A DNA stretch of 64,000 nt from Pseudomonas sp. H1h (lineage in GTDB: Bacteria > Pseudomonadota > Gammaproteobacteria > Pseudomonadales > Pseudomonadaceae), in NCBI RefSeq assembly GCF_000633255.1, contig NZ_AYMJ01000002.1, positions 62,001-126,000 of the forward strand. Direction: 5' to 3'. Numbering within the stretch: position 1 is the first letter of the stretch; every line of letters begins with the position of its first letter. This document shows positions 9,575 to 17,718 of this stretch, in pieces. The notes under the pieces are model-generated. The model worked only from the letters and a program-made list of their open reading frames with translations, searched no databases and had not been told where the DNA came from. The position numbers and the translations under genes are program-made.

Positions 9575-11224
9575 ATGAACCTGCATCAGTTCGCCGAAAC
9601 ACACGAAGTCACCAACCAGCCACCGTCGCTGGACGGTGCCAACCTGTACCGCATCGACCTGCCGCTGCAGGAGTGGTCGCGGCGTTTCGGCGCCGGTTGG
9701 GCCGAGTCGCGGATCGATGCCTACGGTGCGCTGGCCGGCGGGCCACTGATGGAAGCCGGGTTCCTCGCCAATCAGAACAAACCGGTGTTCGTCAGCCATG
9801 ATCGCTACGGTCATCGTATCGATCTGGTGGAGTTTCATCCGGCCTATCACGAGCTGATGCGCACAGCGATCGAACATGGCCTGACCTCATCGCCATGGAC
9901 CCGGCCGCAGGACGGCGCGCATGTTGCCCGCGCCTCCATGAGCTATCTGCACAGCCAGGCCGAAGCCGGTAGCGGTTGCCCGTTGACCATGACCTTTGCC
10001 AGCGTCCCGGCGATGCGCTTGCAGCCGGATCTGGCCGAACAGTGGCTGCCGAAAATCCTCGCCACCGAATATGACCCGCGCAACGTCGGCATGGCGCACA
10101 AGGCCGGCGTGACCATCGGCATGGCGATGACCGAGAAGCAGGGCGGCACCGATGTGCGGGCCAACACCACCAGGGCTTATCCGGTCGGTGCCAGTGGGCC
10201 GGGCCAGGCCTATGAACTGGTCGGGCACAAGTGGTTCTGCTCGGCGCCGATGTGCGATGCGTTCCTGACGCTGGCGCAGACCGACAAGGGCCTGACCTGC
10301 TTCCTGCTGCCACGTCATCGTCCGGACGACACACGCAATCAGTTCTACATCCAGCGTCTGAAAAACAAGCTCGGCAACCAGTCCAACGCCTCCAGCGAAG
10401 TGGAATTCCGTGGCGCCCTGGCGTGGATGATCGGTGAAGAGGGGCGTGGCGTGCCGACGATCATCGAGATGGTGGCGATGACCCGTTTCGATTGCATGGT
10501 CGGCTCCAGCTCGCTGATGCGTCAGGCGCTGACCCAGGCCAGCCACCACTGCGCGCACCGCAAGGTCGGTGGCAAACTGCTCAGCGAGCAACCGTTGATG
10601 CAGAACGTGCTGGCCGATCTGGCGCTGGAAAGCGAAGCCGCGCTGGCCCTGAGCCTGCGCATGGGCCAGGCGCTGGATCATCTGGATGATCGTCACGAAG
10701 CGCAATTCGCCCGACTGGTGACGGCGGTGGGCAAATACTGGATCTGCAAGCGTGCGCCGGCAATGATCAACGAGGCTGCCGAATGCATGGGCGGTGCCGG
10801 GTATGTCGAGGAGAGCATCCTGCCGCGCCTGTATCGCGAGGCGCCGGTCAATTCGACATGGGAAGGCTCGGGCAACGTGCAGTGCCTGGACGTGTTGCGC
10901 GCACTCTCGAGGGAGCCGGGTGTACTCGATGTGTTGTTCAGCGAATTGGGTGACGGTCATGGCGACAAGCGTCTGGCCGCGCATATCCAGCAGTTGCAGG
11001 CGCAGTTCAAGGACACCAGCGATATTCAGTACCGCGCGCGGCAGTTGACCGAGGATATTGCGTTGGGGCTGCAGGCCAAACTGCTGCTGGAGGCGGGGAA
11101 TTCGGCGGTCAGTGATGCATTTATTGCCAGTCGCCTGAGCGGCGGCGGCCGGGTCTATGGCGCATTGCCGCGGGGGCTGGATGTCGAAGCCATCGTCGCG
11201 CGCTCGACGCCGCAAGGTTTCTGA
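9575..11224 (+). CDS. AidB-like acyl-CoA dehydrogenase
   Basis: A 549-residue flavoprotein of the acyl-CoA dehydrogenase superfamily, in the long AidB-type subgroup. FAD-binding motifs GMAMTEKQGGTD and EAAECMGGAGYVEES are intact. MTRFDCMVGSSSLMRQAL and VNSTWEGSGNVQCLD match AidB/isovaleryl-like members. E. coli AidB protects DNA during alkylation stress; others oxidise branched acyl-CoAs, and the substrate here is unknown. The start at 9575 is preceded by AAAGGAG, a good ribosome-binding site. In P. aeruginosa a similar gene also follows ladS. Confidence 0.88.
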   Translation: MNLHQFAETHEVTNQPPSLDGANLYRIDLPLQEWSRRFGAGWAESRIDAYGALAGGPLMEAGFLANQNKPVFVSHDRYGHRIDLVEFHPAYHELMRTAIEHGLTSSPWTRPQDGAHVARASMSYLHSQAEAGSGCPLTMTFASVPAMRLQPDLAEQWLPKILATEYDPRNVGMAHKAGVTIGMAMTEKQGGTDVRANTTRAYPVGASGPGQAYELVGHKWFCSAPMCDAFLTLAQTDKGLTCFLLPRHRPDDTRNQFYIQRLKNKLGNQSNASSEVEFRGALAWMIGEEGRGVPTIIEMVAMTRFDCMVGSSSLMRQALTQASHHCAHRKVGGKLLSEQPLMQNVLADLALESEAALALSLRMGQALDHLDDRHEAQFARLVTAVGKYWICKRAPAMINEAAECMGGAGYVEESILPRLYREAPVNSTWEGSGNVQCLDVLRALSREPGVLDVLFSELGDGHGDKRLAAHIQQLQAQFKDTSDIQYRARQLTEDIALGLQAKLLLEAGNSAVSDAFIASRLSGGGRVYGALPRGLDVEAIVARSTPQGF

Positions 11225-11241
11225 CCTTCCACAAATCCCCT

Positions 11242-11330
11242 TGTGGGAGCGGGCTTGCTCGCGAAAGCGGTGTATCAGTCAAATGGTTGGTGGCTGACAC
11301 TACGCTTTCGCGAGCAGGCTCGCTCCCACA
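11242..11330. repeat. REPIN between acyl-CoA dehydrogenase and amn
   Basis: TGTGGGAGCGGGCTTGCTCG at 11242 is paired with an inverted copy, TTCGCGAGCAGGCTCGCTCC, at 11307. The internal spacer has its own inverted arms (AGCGGTGTATCAG / CTGACACTACGCT). Confidence 0.88.
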
Positions 11331-11440
11331 GGGATCTTCTTTATTCTGAAGATTGAGGTACAGCCACAACGCCACTGTTCCCGTGAGACCGCGATGCAGG
11401 CAAGATGAAGCTCTGCAAGTCAGAACACAGGAAGCTGATC

Positions 11441-12904
11441 GTGACCGAAGCGTTTATTGTCGTTCAAACCGCCGAACAAGCCGTGGACCGTCTGGCCGAG
11501 CTGCACGAGCGGGCCACCACTGCGCTGAACTCGGCGCTCAAGCGTTACCTCAAGGATCGCGTCGAGCCTGACGCTGCGCAGCGCGCTCTGTTTCGTTATC
11601 CCGAACTGCGTCTGACCTACCTGTGCCAAGGCGAAGTCCCGCAGACCACCCGCGCCTACGCCAAGGTGCAACTGCCGGGCACCTACAGCGTCACCGTCAC
11701 CCACCCCAAGGCGTTCCGCAAATACCTGCTGGAACAACTGGTGCCGTTGATGCACGACTTCACCGTGACCGTGGAAGTCGGCGTCAGCCAGCAGAACATT
11801 CCGTACCCGTATGTGGTCGAGCAGGGCGATGAACTGGCCGGCTCCGGCGTCACCGCTGCCGTGCTGGCGCGGGTGTTTCCGAGTACCGACCTGTCTGCTG
11901 CCACCGATGGCATCGCTGACGGCCTCTACGACTGGGAAAACACCGATCCGCTGCCGCTGGCGCTGTTCGACGCCGCGCGGGTCGATTTTTCCCTGCGCCG
12001 CCTGGTGCACTACACCGGCAGCGACTGGCGCCATGTGCAGCCGTGGATCCTGTTGACCAACTACCACCGCTACGTCGACCAGTTCATCGTCCATGGCCTG
12101 GAACAACTGCGCAAAGACCCGCGTTTCGTGCGCATGGTCCTGCCGGGCAACGTGATCATCGAGAAGGGCATGGATCACGGCGAAGCCTCGGCGATTGCCG
12201 CCGGCGTGGTCTGGCACCGTTACCAGATGCCGGCCTATCACCTGATCGCCAGCGATGGCCATGGCGTGACCCTGGTCAACATCGGCGTCGGCCCGTCCAA
12301 CGCCAAGAACATCACTGACCACCTGGCGGTGCTGCGTCCGCATTGCTGGTTGATGATCGGCCACTGCGGGGGCCTGCGTCAGTCGCAGACCATCGGCGAC
12401 TATGTACTGGCTCACGCCTACATGCGTCGTGACGGGATCCTCGACCGCGTTGTGCCGCCGAACATTCCGATTCCGGCACTGGCCGAAGTGCAGCTGGCGC
12501 TGCAACAAGCTGCGGCCAACATCACCGGCGAAAAAGGTGAGGAGCTGAAAAAACGCCTGCGCACCGGCACCGTGCTGACCTACGACGACCGCAACTGGGA
12601 GCTGCGCTGGGCTCAGGAGCGTCCGCTGATCAACCTGTCTCGCGCCGTGGCCGTGGACATGGAAAGCGGCACCATCGCCGCCCAGGGTTATCGCCTGCGA
12701 GTGCCATACGGCACGTTGCTGTGTGTCTCGGACAAACCGCTGCACAGTGAGATCAAGCTGCCGGGCTCGGCCAACGCGTTCTACGAACGTGCGGTCAGCC
12801 AGCACTTGAAGATCGGCATTGAAGCGGTGGATCTGCTGCGCACCGAACTCAACTCGCTGCACTCGCGCAAACTGCGCAGCTTCGACGAGCCGCCGTTCCG
12901 TTAA
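11441..12904 (+). CDS. amn: AMP nucleosidase
   Basis: Amn hydrolyses AMP to adenine and ribose 5-phosphate in purine turnover. The chosen product has 487 residues, with an N-terminal Amn-specific domain and a C-terminal nucleoside-phosphorylase-like domain. The latter includes LVNIGVGPSNAKNITDHLAV, MIGHCGGLR and AVDMESGTIAAQGYR, whose Met-Glu-Ser contacts the substrate. The GTG at 11441 is preferred because AGGAAG lies 7-8 bases upstream and homologues start near TEAFIVVQTAEQAVDRL. The frame stays open to an ATG at 11405, which lacks a comparable ribosome-binding site. Confidence 0.93.
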   Translation: MTEAFIVVQTAEQAVDRLAELHERATTALNSALKRYLKDRVEPDAAQRALFRYPELRLTYLCQGEVPQTTRAYAKVQLPGTYSVTVTHPKAFRKYLLEQLVPLMHDFTVTVEVGVSQQNIPYPYVVEQGDELAGSGVTAAVLARVFPSTDLSAATDGIADGLYDWENTDPLPLALFDAARVDFSLRRLVHYTGSDWRHVQPWILLTNYHRYVDQFIVHGLEQLRKDPRFVRMVLPGNVIIEKGMDHGEASAIAAGVVWHRYQMPAYHLIASDGHGVTLVNIGVGPSNAKNITDHLAVLRPHCWLMIGHCGGLRQSQTIGDYVLAHAYMRRDGILDRVVPPNIPIPALAEVQLALQQAAANITGEKGEELKKRLRTGTVLTYDDRNWELRWAQERPLINLSRAVAVDMESGTIAAQGYRLRVPYGTLLCVSDKPLHSEIKLPGSANAFYERAVSQHLKIGIEAVDLLRTELNSLHSRKLRSFDEPPFR

Positions 12905-12925
12905 CGGTTAGTCGTGGTCATTTGG

Positions 12926-12958
12926 CGGTCGGGGCACTAGCATTGTCAGCCCCGACCG
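12926..12958 (+). terminator. Strong hairpin between amn and rluE
   Basis: CGGTCGGGGC and GCCCCGACCG form a perfect 10-bp stem with a 13-base loop, 22 bases after the amn stop. It is followed by TTAGATGTTCTTTT, a loose T-rich tract. It probably ends or attenuates the amn transcript before rluE. Confidence 0.6.
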
Positions 12959-12976
12959 TTAGATGTTCTTTTCGCC

Positions 12977-13612
12977 ATGTCCCGTCCCCAACGTCCACCT
13001 TCCCGCCGCCCCGGCGCGAAGCCGTCCCCTTCAGCCCCGCGTCGTGTCGCCAAGGCGCCGCCGGCCGAGCCGAAGCTGATCCTGTTCAACAAACCGTTCG
13101 ATGTGCTGACGCAATTCAGCGATGGCGAAGGGCGAGCGACGCTCAAGGATTACATCGACGTTCCGGGCATCTACCCGGCCGGACGGCTGGACCGCGACAG
13201 CGAAGGTTTGCTGCTGCTGACCAATGACGGCCAGTTGCAGGCGCGGATTGCCGATCCGAAGCACAAGCTGGCGAAAACCTATTGGGTGCAGGTCGAAGGC
13301 GTGCCGACGGCTGAGCAGTTGCAGCGTCTGCGTGACGGTGTCGAACTGAATGACGGCATGACCTTGCCCGCCGAAGCGCGGCAACTGGATGAGCCCGAGC
13401 TGTGGCCACGCAATCCGCCGGTACGCTTTCGCGCGACGATTCCGACAACCTGGCTGGAGCTGGTGATTCGCGAAGGGCGTAACCGTCAGGTTCGGCGGAT
13501 GACCGCAGCGGTCGGGCTGCCGACGTTGCGGTTGGTGCGGGTCAGGATTGGCGACTGGACAATCGAAGGGCTCGATCAGGGCCAATGGAAAGAAGTGCCG
13601 GCGCGTCTATAG
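12977..13612 (+). CDS. rluE: 23S rRNA pseudouridine synthase RluE
   Basis: An RsuA/RluB/E/F-family pseudouridine synthase of 211 residues. The catalytic Asp is D72 in [26 protein letters not shown] and [24 protein letters not shown] are classical family motifs. There is no N-terminal S4 domain, only a basic Pro/Arg-rich tail of about 30 residues, which fits RluE (E. coli target U2457 of 23S rRNA). The stop overlaps the convergent DUF2788 gene by 6 bases. Confidence 0.88.
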   Translation: MSRPQRPPSRRPGAKPSPSAPRRVAKAPPAEPKLILFNKPFDVLTQFSDGEGRATLKDYIDVPGIYPAGRLDRDSEGLLLLTNDGQLQARIADPKHKLAKTYWVQVEGVPTAEQLQRLRDGVELNDGMTLPAEARQLDEPELWPRNPPVRFRATIPTTWLELVIREGRNRQVRRMTAAVGLPTLRLVRVRIGDWTIEGLDQGQWKEVPARL

Positions 13613-13816
13613 CGCGCCGGATTCGATCAGGCCGATCACCACGCTCTTGATGATGAACGCGGCCACGCCCAGGCCCAGTACGAAGAACAGAATGAACGAG
13701 CCGAAACGCCCGGCCTTGGACTTCTTCGCCAGATCCCAGACGATGAAACCCATGAAAATGATCAGGATGCTGACCAGGCCAGTCATCATCCACTCTTCGA
13801 ATACTGCAGGATCCAT
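13607..13816 (-). CDS. Small DUF2788 membrane protein
   Basis: A 69-residue protein with two predicted transmembrane helices: [17 protein letters not shown] (about 14-30), and [21 protein letters not shown] (about 40-60). A basic KKSKAGR loop separates them, placing the loop in the cytoplasm. It matches the DUF2788 family of short gammaproteobacterial membrane proteins of unknown role. It is convergent with rluE and overlaps it by 6 bases. Confidence 0.82.
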   Translation of the reverse strand: MDPAVFEEWMMTGLVSILIIFMGFIVWDLAKKSKAGRFGSFILFFVLGLGVAAFIIKSVVIGLIESGAL

Positions 13817-13933
13817 CGGGCATCTCCGGCGCAGGCGCGGCTGAAAGGGCTCGGCGATTATACGCCGAGGGTGGCAATAGCCGCATTGACCTGCGTCGGT
13901 GTGCCGCAGTTATGGGGTGCCTGTACCGGCCCC

Positions 13934-14025
13934 TTCGCGAGCAAGCCCGCTCCCACAGGTGATTCGGTGGTACACGAATTGTGAGCTCGACGAAGATCAA
14001 TTGTGGGAGCGGGCTTGCTCGCGAA
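13934..14025. repeat. REPIN, outward-facing arrangement
   Basis: Here the copy order is reversed: TTCGCGAGCAAGCCCGCTCC at 13934 comes first and TGTGGGAGCGGGCTTGCTCG at 14002 second. It occupies the gap between DUF2788 and the Lrp-type regulator, ending 8 bases before the regulator's stop. Confidence 0.85.
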
Positions 14026-14032
14026 GGCGGTT

Positions 14033-14512
14033 TCAGCTGCGCAGGTGCGTCAGTGGCAATTCAGTGCTGTTGAGCACCTGATTCAGCACAAAGCTTGAGC
14101 GCACGCTGGTCACGCCCTCAATCCGGGTCAGGTGCCCCAGCAGCAGCTTCTGATAGTGATCCATGTCCGGCACCACTACTTTCAACTGATAGTCGGCATC
14201 GACGCCCGTCACCAGGCTGCATTCCAGCACCTGCGGCAGCGTGCGGATTGCCGCTTCGAAGTTCTCGAAACGCTCCGGCGTGTGCCGGTCCATGCCGATC
14301 AGCACGTAGGCGGTCAGGCTCAGGCCGAGCATCTTGCGATCGAGCAGGGCGACCTGGCGGGAGATGTAGCCGTCGTCCTCCAGTTGTTTGACCCGGCGTG
14401 AGCAAGGGGAGGGCGACAGACCGATGCGCTCGGCCAGTTCCTGGTTGGAGATGCGGGCGTCGCGCTGCAATTCCGCCAAAATGCTCAGGTCGTAACGGTC
14501 GAGTTTGCTCAT
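14033..14512 (-). CDS. Lrp/AsnC-family transcriptional regulator
   Basis: A 159-residue regulator. The N-terminal winged HTH contains ISNQELAERIGLSPSPCSRRVKQLEDDGYI. A RAM/AsnC effector domain follows, with LVTGVDADYQLKVVVPDMDHYQKLL. Proteins of this family sense amino acids and usually control adjacent amino-acid genes and themselves. It is transcribed away from a structured leader and a secreted His-rich protein gene, with 456 bases between. No amino-acid enzyme is adjacent, so the target cannot be named. Confidence 0.93.
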   Translation of the reverse strand: MSKLDRYDLSILAELQRDARISNQELAERIGLSPSPCSRRVKQLEDDGYISRQVALLDRKMLGLSLTAYVLIGMDRHTPERFENFEAAIRTLPQVLECSLVTGVDADYQLKVVVPDMDHYQKLLLGHLTRIEGVTSVRSSFVLNQVLNSTELPLTHLRS

Positions 14513-14639
14513 GAATCTGTCCTTGGTTGTAACTATTGCGGAGGATTATCTATCCAGGGTTAAAAATTGCGCAAGTGATGTTTATTTGAGCAATCTTCGC
14601 AATCCTCTGTCGCGGCTCGCGGCCTATTCTTATCACCAG

Positions 14640-14829
14640 AATCACTGCTCGGTAACACAGTCCACTGCGGCCCGCCCAATCAGGCCCGCCGCGGCCGCCA
14701 CCCCCACCGGGGATGTGCCGGCCCCCGAGCTGCACACTGTCCAGAAGACGGCGTGAGGTGAGCCGACGTCAAAAGCGTCGAGCCAGGACGAAGTTCTCTA
14801 GAAGGGAGACCGACGGGTCTCCCTTTTTT
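14640..14829 (+). ncRNA. Candidate small RNA or attenuating leader
   Basis: A GC-rich stretch with several possible stems: CGGGG/CCCCG around 14709-14728, CGACG-tcaaaag-CGTCG around 14763-14780, and a terminal hairpin with a T-run at 14802-14829. The terminal T-run gives plus-strand transcription. It could be a free small RNA or a transcription-attenuation leader of the downstream gene. A 53-codon Arg-rich frame (14713-14874) runs through it but has no spaced ribosome-binding site. No known riboswitch class was recognised, and the 5' end is a guess. Confidence 0.4.
14802..14829 (+). terminator. Strong intrinsic terminator
   Basis: AAGGGAGACC-gacg-GGTCTCCCTT is a perfect 10-bp stem with a tetraloop, running into TTTTTT. 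It ends any plus-strand transcript begun in the Lrp intergenic region, about 140 bases before the next gene. Confidence 0.88.
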
Positions 14830-14968
14830 CTTGCCTGCGATTTTTGTGCCTTGCAGCGCCGCCATCCTCAATAAATAAGTTTCGTGACTGATAACCTGTC
14901 GCAGAACCCGGTGTGTGTATTCCCGGTCTTAGTTACAAGCCCCCTTATTACCCGCAGTGAGGAAAAGC

Positions 14969-16018
14969 ATGAAGTCGCGCATCTGGCGTCTGGCCGGTGT
15001 TGGTTTGCTGTGTGTGAGTGTCAGTGCGCAAGCGCTTGCCGACGATCCACAGAACCGTGGCCCCGAGAATAACGGGCACGGTGGTGAACATCAGGGCAAT
15101 CAGGGGCATGGCGGCGAACATCAGCCCCACGGGCAGAACAACCCGCCGCCGCAAAATCAGCCGCGGCCGCAGAACAACGAAATCATTCGAGGCGACAACA
15201 GTCGCCAGTTCGAGCACAACGGCCAGCAGCACAATAATAACGGTCAATGGCAGAACCAGAACCGCGCGCCCACCCCGCCTGCTCCGGTTCATCAGGCGCC
15301 ACCGCCACCGGCGAACAATCTGCCGATCCAGCCACGGCCCGACGCCGTGCGTCAGACCCAGGAACCGCGCCAGGGTTACTACCGCGACGAGCGTCCGCAG
15401 AATGGTTACCACAACCAGCAATGGCAAACCGGCAACCGGCCCAATGACAATCGCTGGCCGGGCCGCCCGGACGGGCATGGCAATGGCTGGGGCCCAGGCC
15501 CGCAGTACCGCCCGGGGCATGTGATCGATCGTTTCCCGGATCGCGAATACCGTGTGCCGTATCGCGGTCAGGATTACTTCTACTCCGGCGGCTACTGGTA
15601 TCGCCCGCAAGGCCCGCGCTACATCGTCGTGCAACCGCCTCGAGGGATTCGGACCCAGTATCTGCCGGACTATGCGCGTGAAGTGTGGATCGGCGGTGCG
15701 CTGCTGTTCCTCGCTGCCGGCTCCTACTATGCGTATGAGCAATCCACCCAGGATTACGTAGTGGTCGAGCCGCCGGTGCAACAACCGCCGCAGCCGCAGC
15801 CGCAATCCCAGGGTTATGACGTCGAGGCTTATCCCGCTAACGGTCAGTCGCCGGAACAGGTCCAGCAGGACGGTTACCAGTGCTACCAATACGCGGTGCA
15901 GCAAAGCGGTTTCGATCCGCGTACCGCGACCTATCAACCGGCGCCAGAAGTGGTGCAGGCCTACCGTCAGGCTCAGGGCAATTGCCTGAGCAGTCGCGGT
16001 TATCAGGTGTCTTACTGA
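14969..16018 (+). CDS. Secreted His/Gln/Asn-rich protein, DUF6515-like
   Basis: A 349-residue exported protein with a signal peptide (MKSRIWRLAGVGLLCVSVSAQALA). Residues 36-55 hold a twice-repeated GHGGEHQ unit. A long low-complexity stretch rich in Gln, Asn, Pro and His runs to about residue 180. A Tyr/Arg-rich segment (FYSGGYWYRPQGPRYIVVQP), a hydrophobic helix (LLFLAAGSYYAYE) and a C-terminal module with two cysteines (QCYQYAVQQSGFDP, QGNCLSSRGY) resemble DUF6515-type proteins. The start at 14969 follows GTGAGG. The gene is convergent with, and overlaps by 7 bases, a CDF metal exporter. Metal binding is possible but unproven. Confidence 0.8.
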   Translation: MKSRIWRLAGVGLLCVSVSAQALADDPQNRGPENNGHGGEHQGNQGHGGEHQPHGQNNPPPQNQPRPQNNEIIRGDNSRQFEHNGQQHNNNGQWQNQNRAPTPPAPVHQAPPPPANNLPIQPRPDAVRQTQEPRQGYYRDERPQNGYHNQQWQTGNRPNDNRWPGRPDGHGNGWGPGPQYRPGHVIDRFPDREYRVPYRGQDYFYSGGYWYRPQGPRYIVVQPPRGIRTQYLPDYAREVWIGGALLFLAAGSYYAYEQSTQDYVVVEPPVQQPPQPQPQSQGYDVEAYPANGQSPEQVQQDGYQCYQYAVQQSGFDPRTATYQPAPEVVQAYRQAQGNCLSSRGYQVSY

Positions 16019-16920
16019 ATCCGGGTTTGCGCCCGTTCGGTCTTGACCACTTCCTGCGGGTCGGCGTGCACCAGCACCTCGGCTCGCGGGTAGGCGGCGT
16101 GAATCGCATCCGCCGCCTGATCGCTGATGCCGTGAGCGACTGACAGCGTCAGTTCTCCCGGCAACTCCAGATGCAACTGCACGAACCAGTGATTGCCCGA
16201 AATCCGCGTGCGCAGATCATGCGCGCCCAGCACGCCGGGGACGCCGCAGGCCAGTTCGAGCATGTGCTGACTGACGTCCGTCGGCAGCTCTTCATCCATC
16301 AGCACCGAAAAACTTTCCCGGGCGATCTGGATCGCACTCCACAAAATGTACCCGGCAATTCCCAAACCGAACCATGCATCGAGCTGATGAAAGCCCATCC
16401 CGGCGAGGATCAGCGCGATCAGAATGCTGCCGTTGAGCAGCATGTCCGAGCGGTAGTGCAGCGAGTCGGCGCGCACCGCGTTGGAGCCGGTCTGCTTGAT
16501 CACGCGATGTTGCAGTGTCAGCAACGCGGCGGTCAGTAGCAGGGAAAACACGATCACGCCGATGCTCAGCCACGGTGCGCCCAGCGGCTCCGGTTGCTGG
16601 ATGCGTTCGTAAGCCTGAAAGGCAATCAACACCGCACTGCCACCGATGAACAGCGCCTGCGCCATGCCCGCCAGCGACTCGGCCTTGCCGTGGCCGTAAC
16701 GGTGATCGTCATCGGCCGGGCGCAGCGCGTAATGCACTGCCAGCAGATTGAGCAGCGAGGTGACGCCATCCAGCGCCGAGTCGGTGAGGCCGGCGAGCAT
16801 GCTCACCGAACCGCTGAGCCACCAGGCGATGGCTTTGGCGATAATCAGCGTGCAGGCCACCGCGACCGAGGCGCGGGTCGCCAGCCTCAGCAGGCGGGCG
16901 TGTTCGGGGCTGGTGGTCAT
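16012..16920 (-). CDS. Cation diffusion facilitator (FieF-type) metal exporter
   Basis: A 302-residue CDF-family antiporter with six predicted membrane helices and a cytoplasmic C-terminal dimerisation domain (about 205-300). The transport-site pattern is conserved: D-x3-D in LTDSALDGVTSLLN (helix 2) and H-x3-D in LHYRSDMLLNG (helix 5). DDHRYGHGKAESLA is the usual loop after helix 3. FieF-type proteins export Zn2+, Fe2+ or Cd2+ in exchange for protons. It overlaps the stop of the convergent His-rich secreted protein gene by 7 bases. Confidence 0.92.
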   Translation of the reverse strand: MTTSPEHARLLRLATRASVAVACTLIIAKAIAWWLSGSVSMLAGLTDSALDGVTSLLNLLAVHYALRPADDDHRYGHGKAESLAGMAQALFIGGSAVLIAFQAYERIQQPEPLGAPWLSIGVIVFSLLLTAALLTLQHRVIKQTGSNAVRADSLHYRSDMLLNGSILIALILAGMGFHQLDAWFGLGIAGYILWSAIQIARESFSVLMDEELPTDVSQHMLELACGVPGVLGAHDLRTRISGNHWFVQLHLELPGELTLSVAHGISDQAADAIHAAYPRAEVLVHADPQEVVKTERAQTRIQ

Positions 16921-16935
16921 GTGAGTGCGATTTCC

Positions 16936-17355
16936 TTATGCGGCAGGTTGCAGGCCAAACATCGCCAATTGTTGAGTACTGCCCTTGTGCTGGATCAGAC
17001 GTGGATCGTCCAGTGGCAGGTTGCGGCCCAGTTCAGTTTCGAGAATAGCCTGCAACTTGAGGTTATCGACCTGACCGTCCGGGCCAATGGCTTGTTTCAG
17101 TTTGGCCGGATCGACCTGGGCGGTGTGGCCCGGTTCGAAATAGATCGCGCCGGTGGTGAAGTCGACCGCGAATGCGATCAGGCCGGGGATGACGTAGAAC
17201 AGCAGGCCCACGGCGTCGAGCACGGCAATTGCCGGGTCGATCTTGCCGTCAATCTGACCGCGCCGGTCCGGGTAGAAAATCGAACCGCAGGCGGTGAGTT
17301 GAGTGAGCAGGGTGGCGACCAGTACACCGCCGATCAGGCGAGAAGGTAAGCGCAT
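16936..17355 (-). CDS. Small lipoprotein of unknown function
   Basis: A 139-residue protein with a lipoprotein signal peptide; the lipobox is LTAC (Cys23). A hydrophobic segment at about 49-66 (LDAVGLLFYVIPGLIAFAVD) suggests a second membrane contact. Similar proteins in pseudomonad genomes have been labelled polyribonucleotide nucleotidyltransferase, but no nucleotidyltransferase or KH/S1 motif is present, so that label is not supported. It lies 15 bases upstream of the CDF exporter on the same strand and is probably co-transcribed with it. Confidence 0.8.
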   Translation of the reverse strand: MRLPSRLIGGVLVATLLTQLTACGSIFYPDRRGQIDGKIDPAIAVLDAVGLLFYVIPGLIAFAVDFTTGAIYFEPGHTAQVDPAKLKQAIGPDGQVDNLKLQAILETELGRNLPLDDPRLIQHKGSTQQLAMFGLQPAA

Positions 17356-17718
17356 GGAAAATCTCCTGAGTCATTTGAAAACGAAGCGTCGTCATTGGAA
17401 ATTAAGACCCTGACAAACGCCCGGCAGTTCGCCGTTATACTCGCGGCTGGCAGGGCATGCCCACAGTAAATTGCGGCCTCGTCTCACCCCTACCGAAATA
17501 TGTTGAGGATTGAAGTTGTTTTCTCCAGATCGACACCGCGTGAAGGCTGATGAATCCTGTCGGGGTTCGGCCCTACGGGCTAAAGCTGTGAGCACGCCAT
17601 GCTGCGTTGCGGGACTTGGCAAGGAAACGACCCTTACCTGCGTCCCGCGCCTTGCCTGGCACGCTCACAGCTTTAACGCGACTCGCAATTTACGGTGGAC
17701 ACGCCCTGGGGAGCCAGC
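17356..17718. other. Intergenic region upstream of hrpB
   Basis: These 363 bases separate the divergent lipoprotein gene and hrpB. They include a large inverted-repeat element (17581-17675) directly upstream of hrpB. No convincing coding sequence was found; a 70-codon frame at 17510-17722 runs through the repeat and is rejected. Confidence 0.5.
17581..17675. repeat. Long inverted-repeat element with interleaved inner stems
   Basis: TAAAGCTGTGAGC (17581-17593) and GCTCACAGCTTTA (17663-17675) are perfect 13-base inverted arms. Inside, GCGGGAC (17609-17615) can pair with GTCCCGC (17642-17648), and GGCAAGG (17618-17624) with CCTTGCC (17650-17656). The two inner pairings cross each other, so they are alternatives or a pseudoknot. 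Unlike the REPINs, it has no REP sequence. It may be a dispersed repeat or a leader structure of hrpB. Confidence 0.6.

Larger units (their letters stand above)
14513..14968. other. Intergenic region with structured leader, Lrp regulator / secreted protein
   Basis: These 456 bases separate the divergent Lrp gene and the His-rich secreted protein gene. The left 120 bases are AT-rich and probably contain both promoters. The right part (about 14640-14830) is GC-rich and structured, and ends in a strong intrinsic terminator. A further 140 bases separate that terminator from the secreted protein's start. Confidence 0.6.

Noticed and set aside
16936..17355. Polyribonucleotide nucleotidyltransferase label for the lipoprotein
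   Set aside because: The protein is 139 residues with a lipobox and lacks RNase PH, KH or S1 domains. The label would be a carried-over misannotation.
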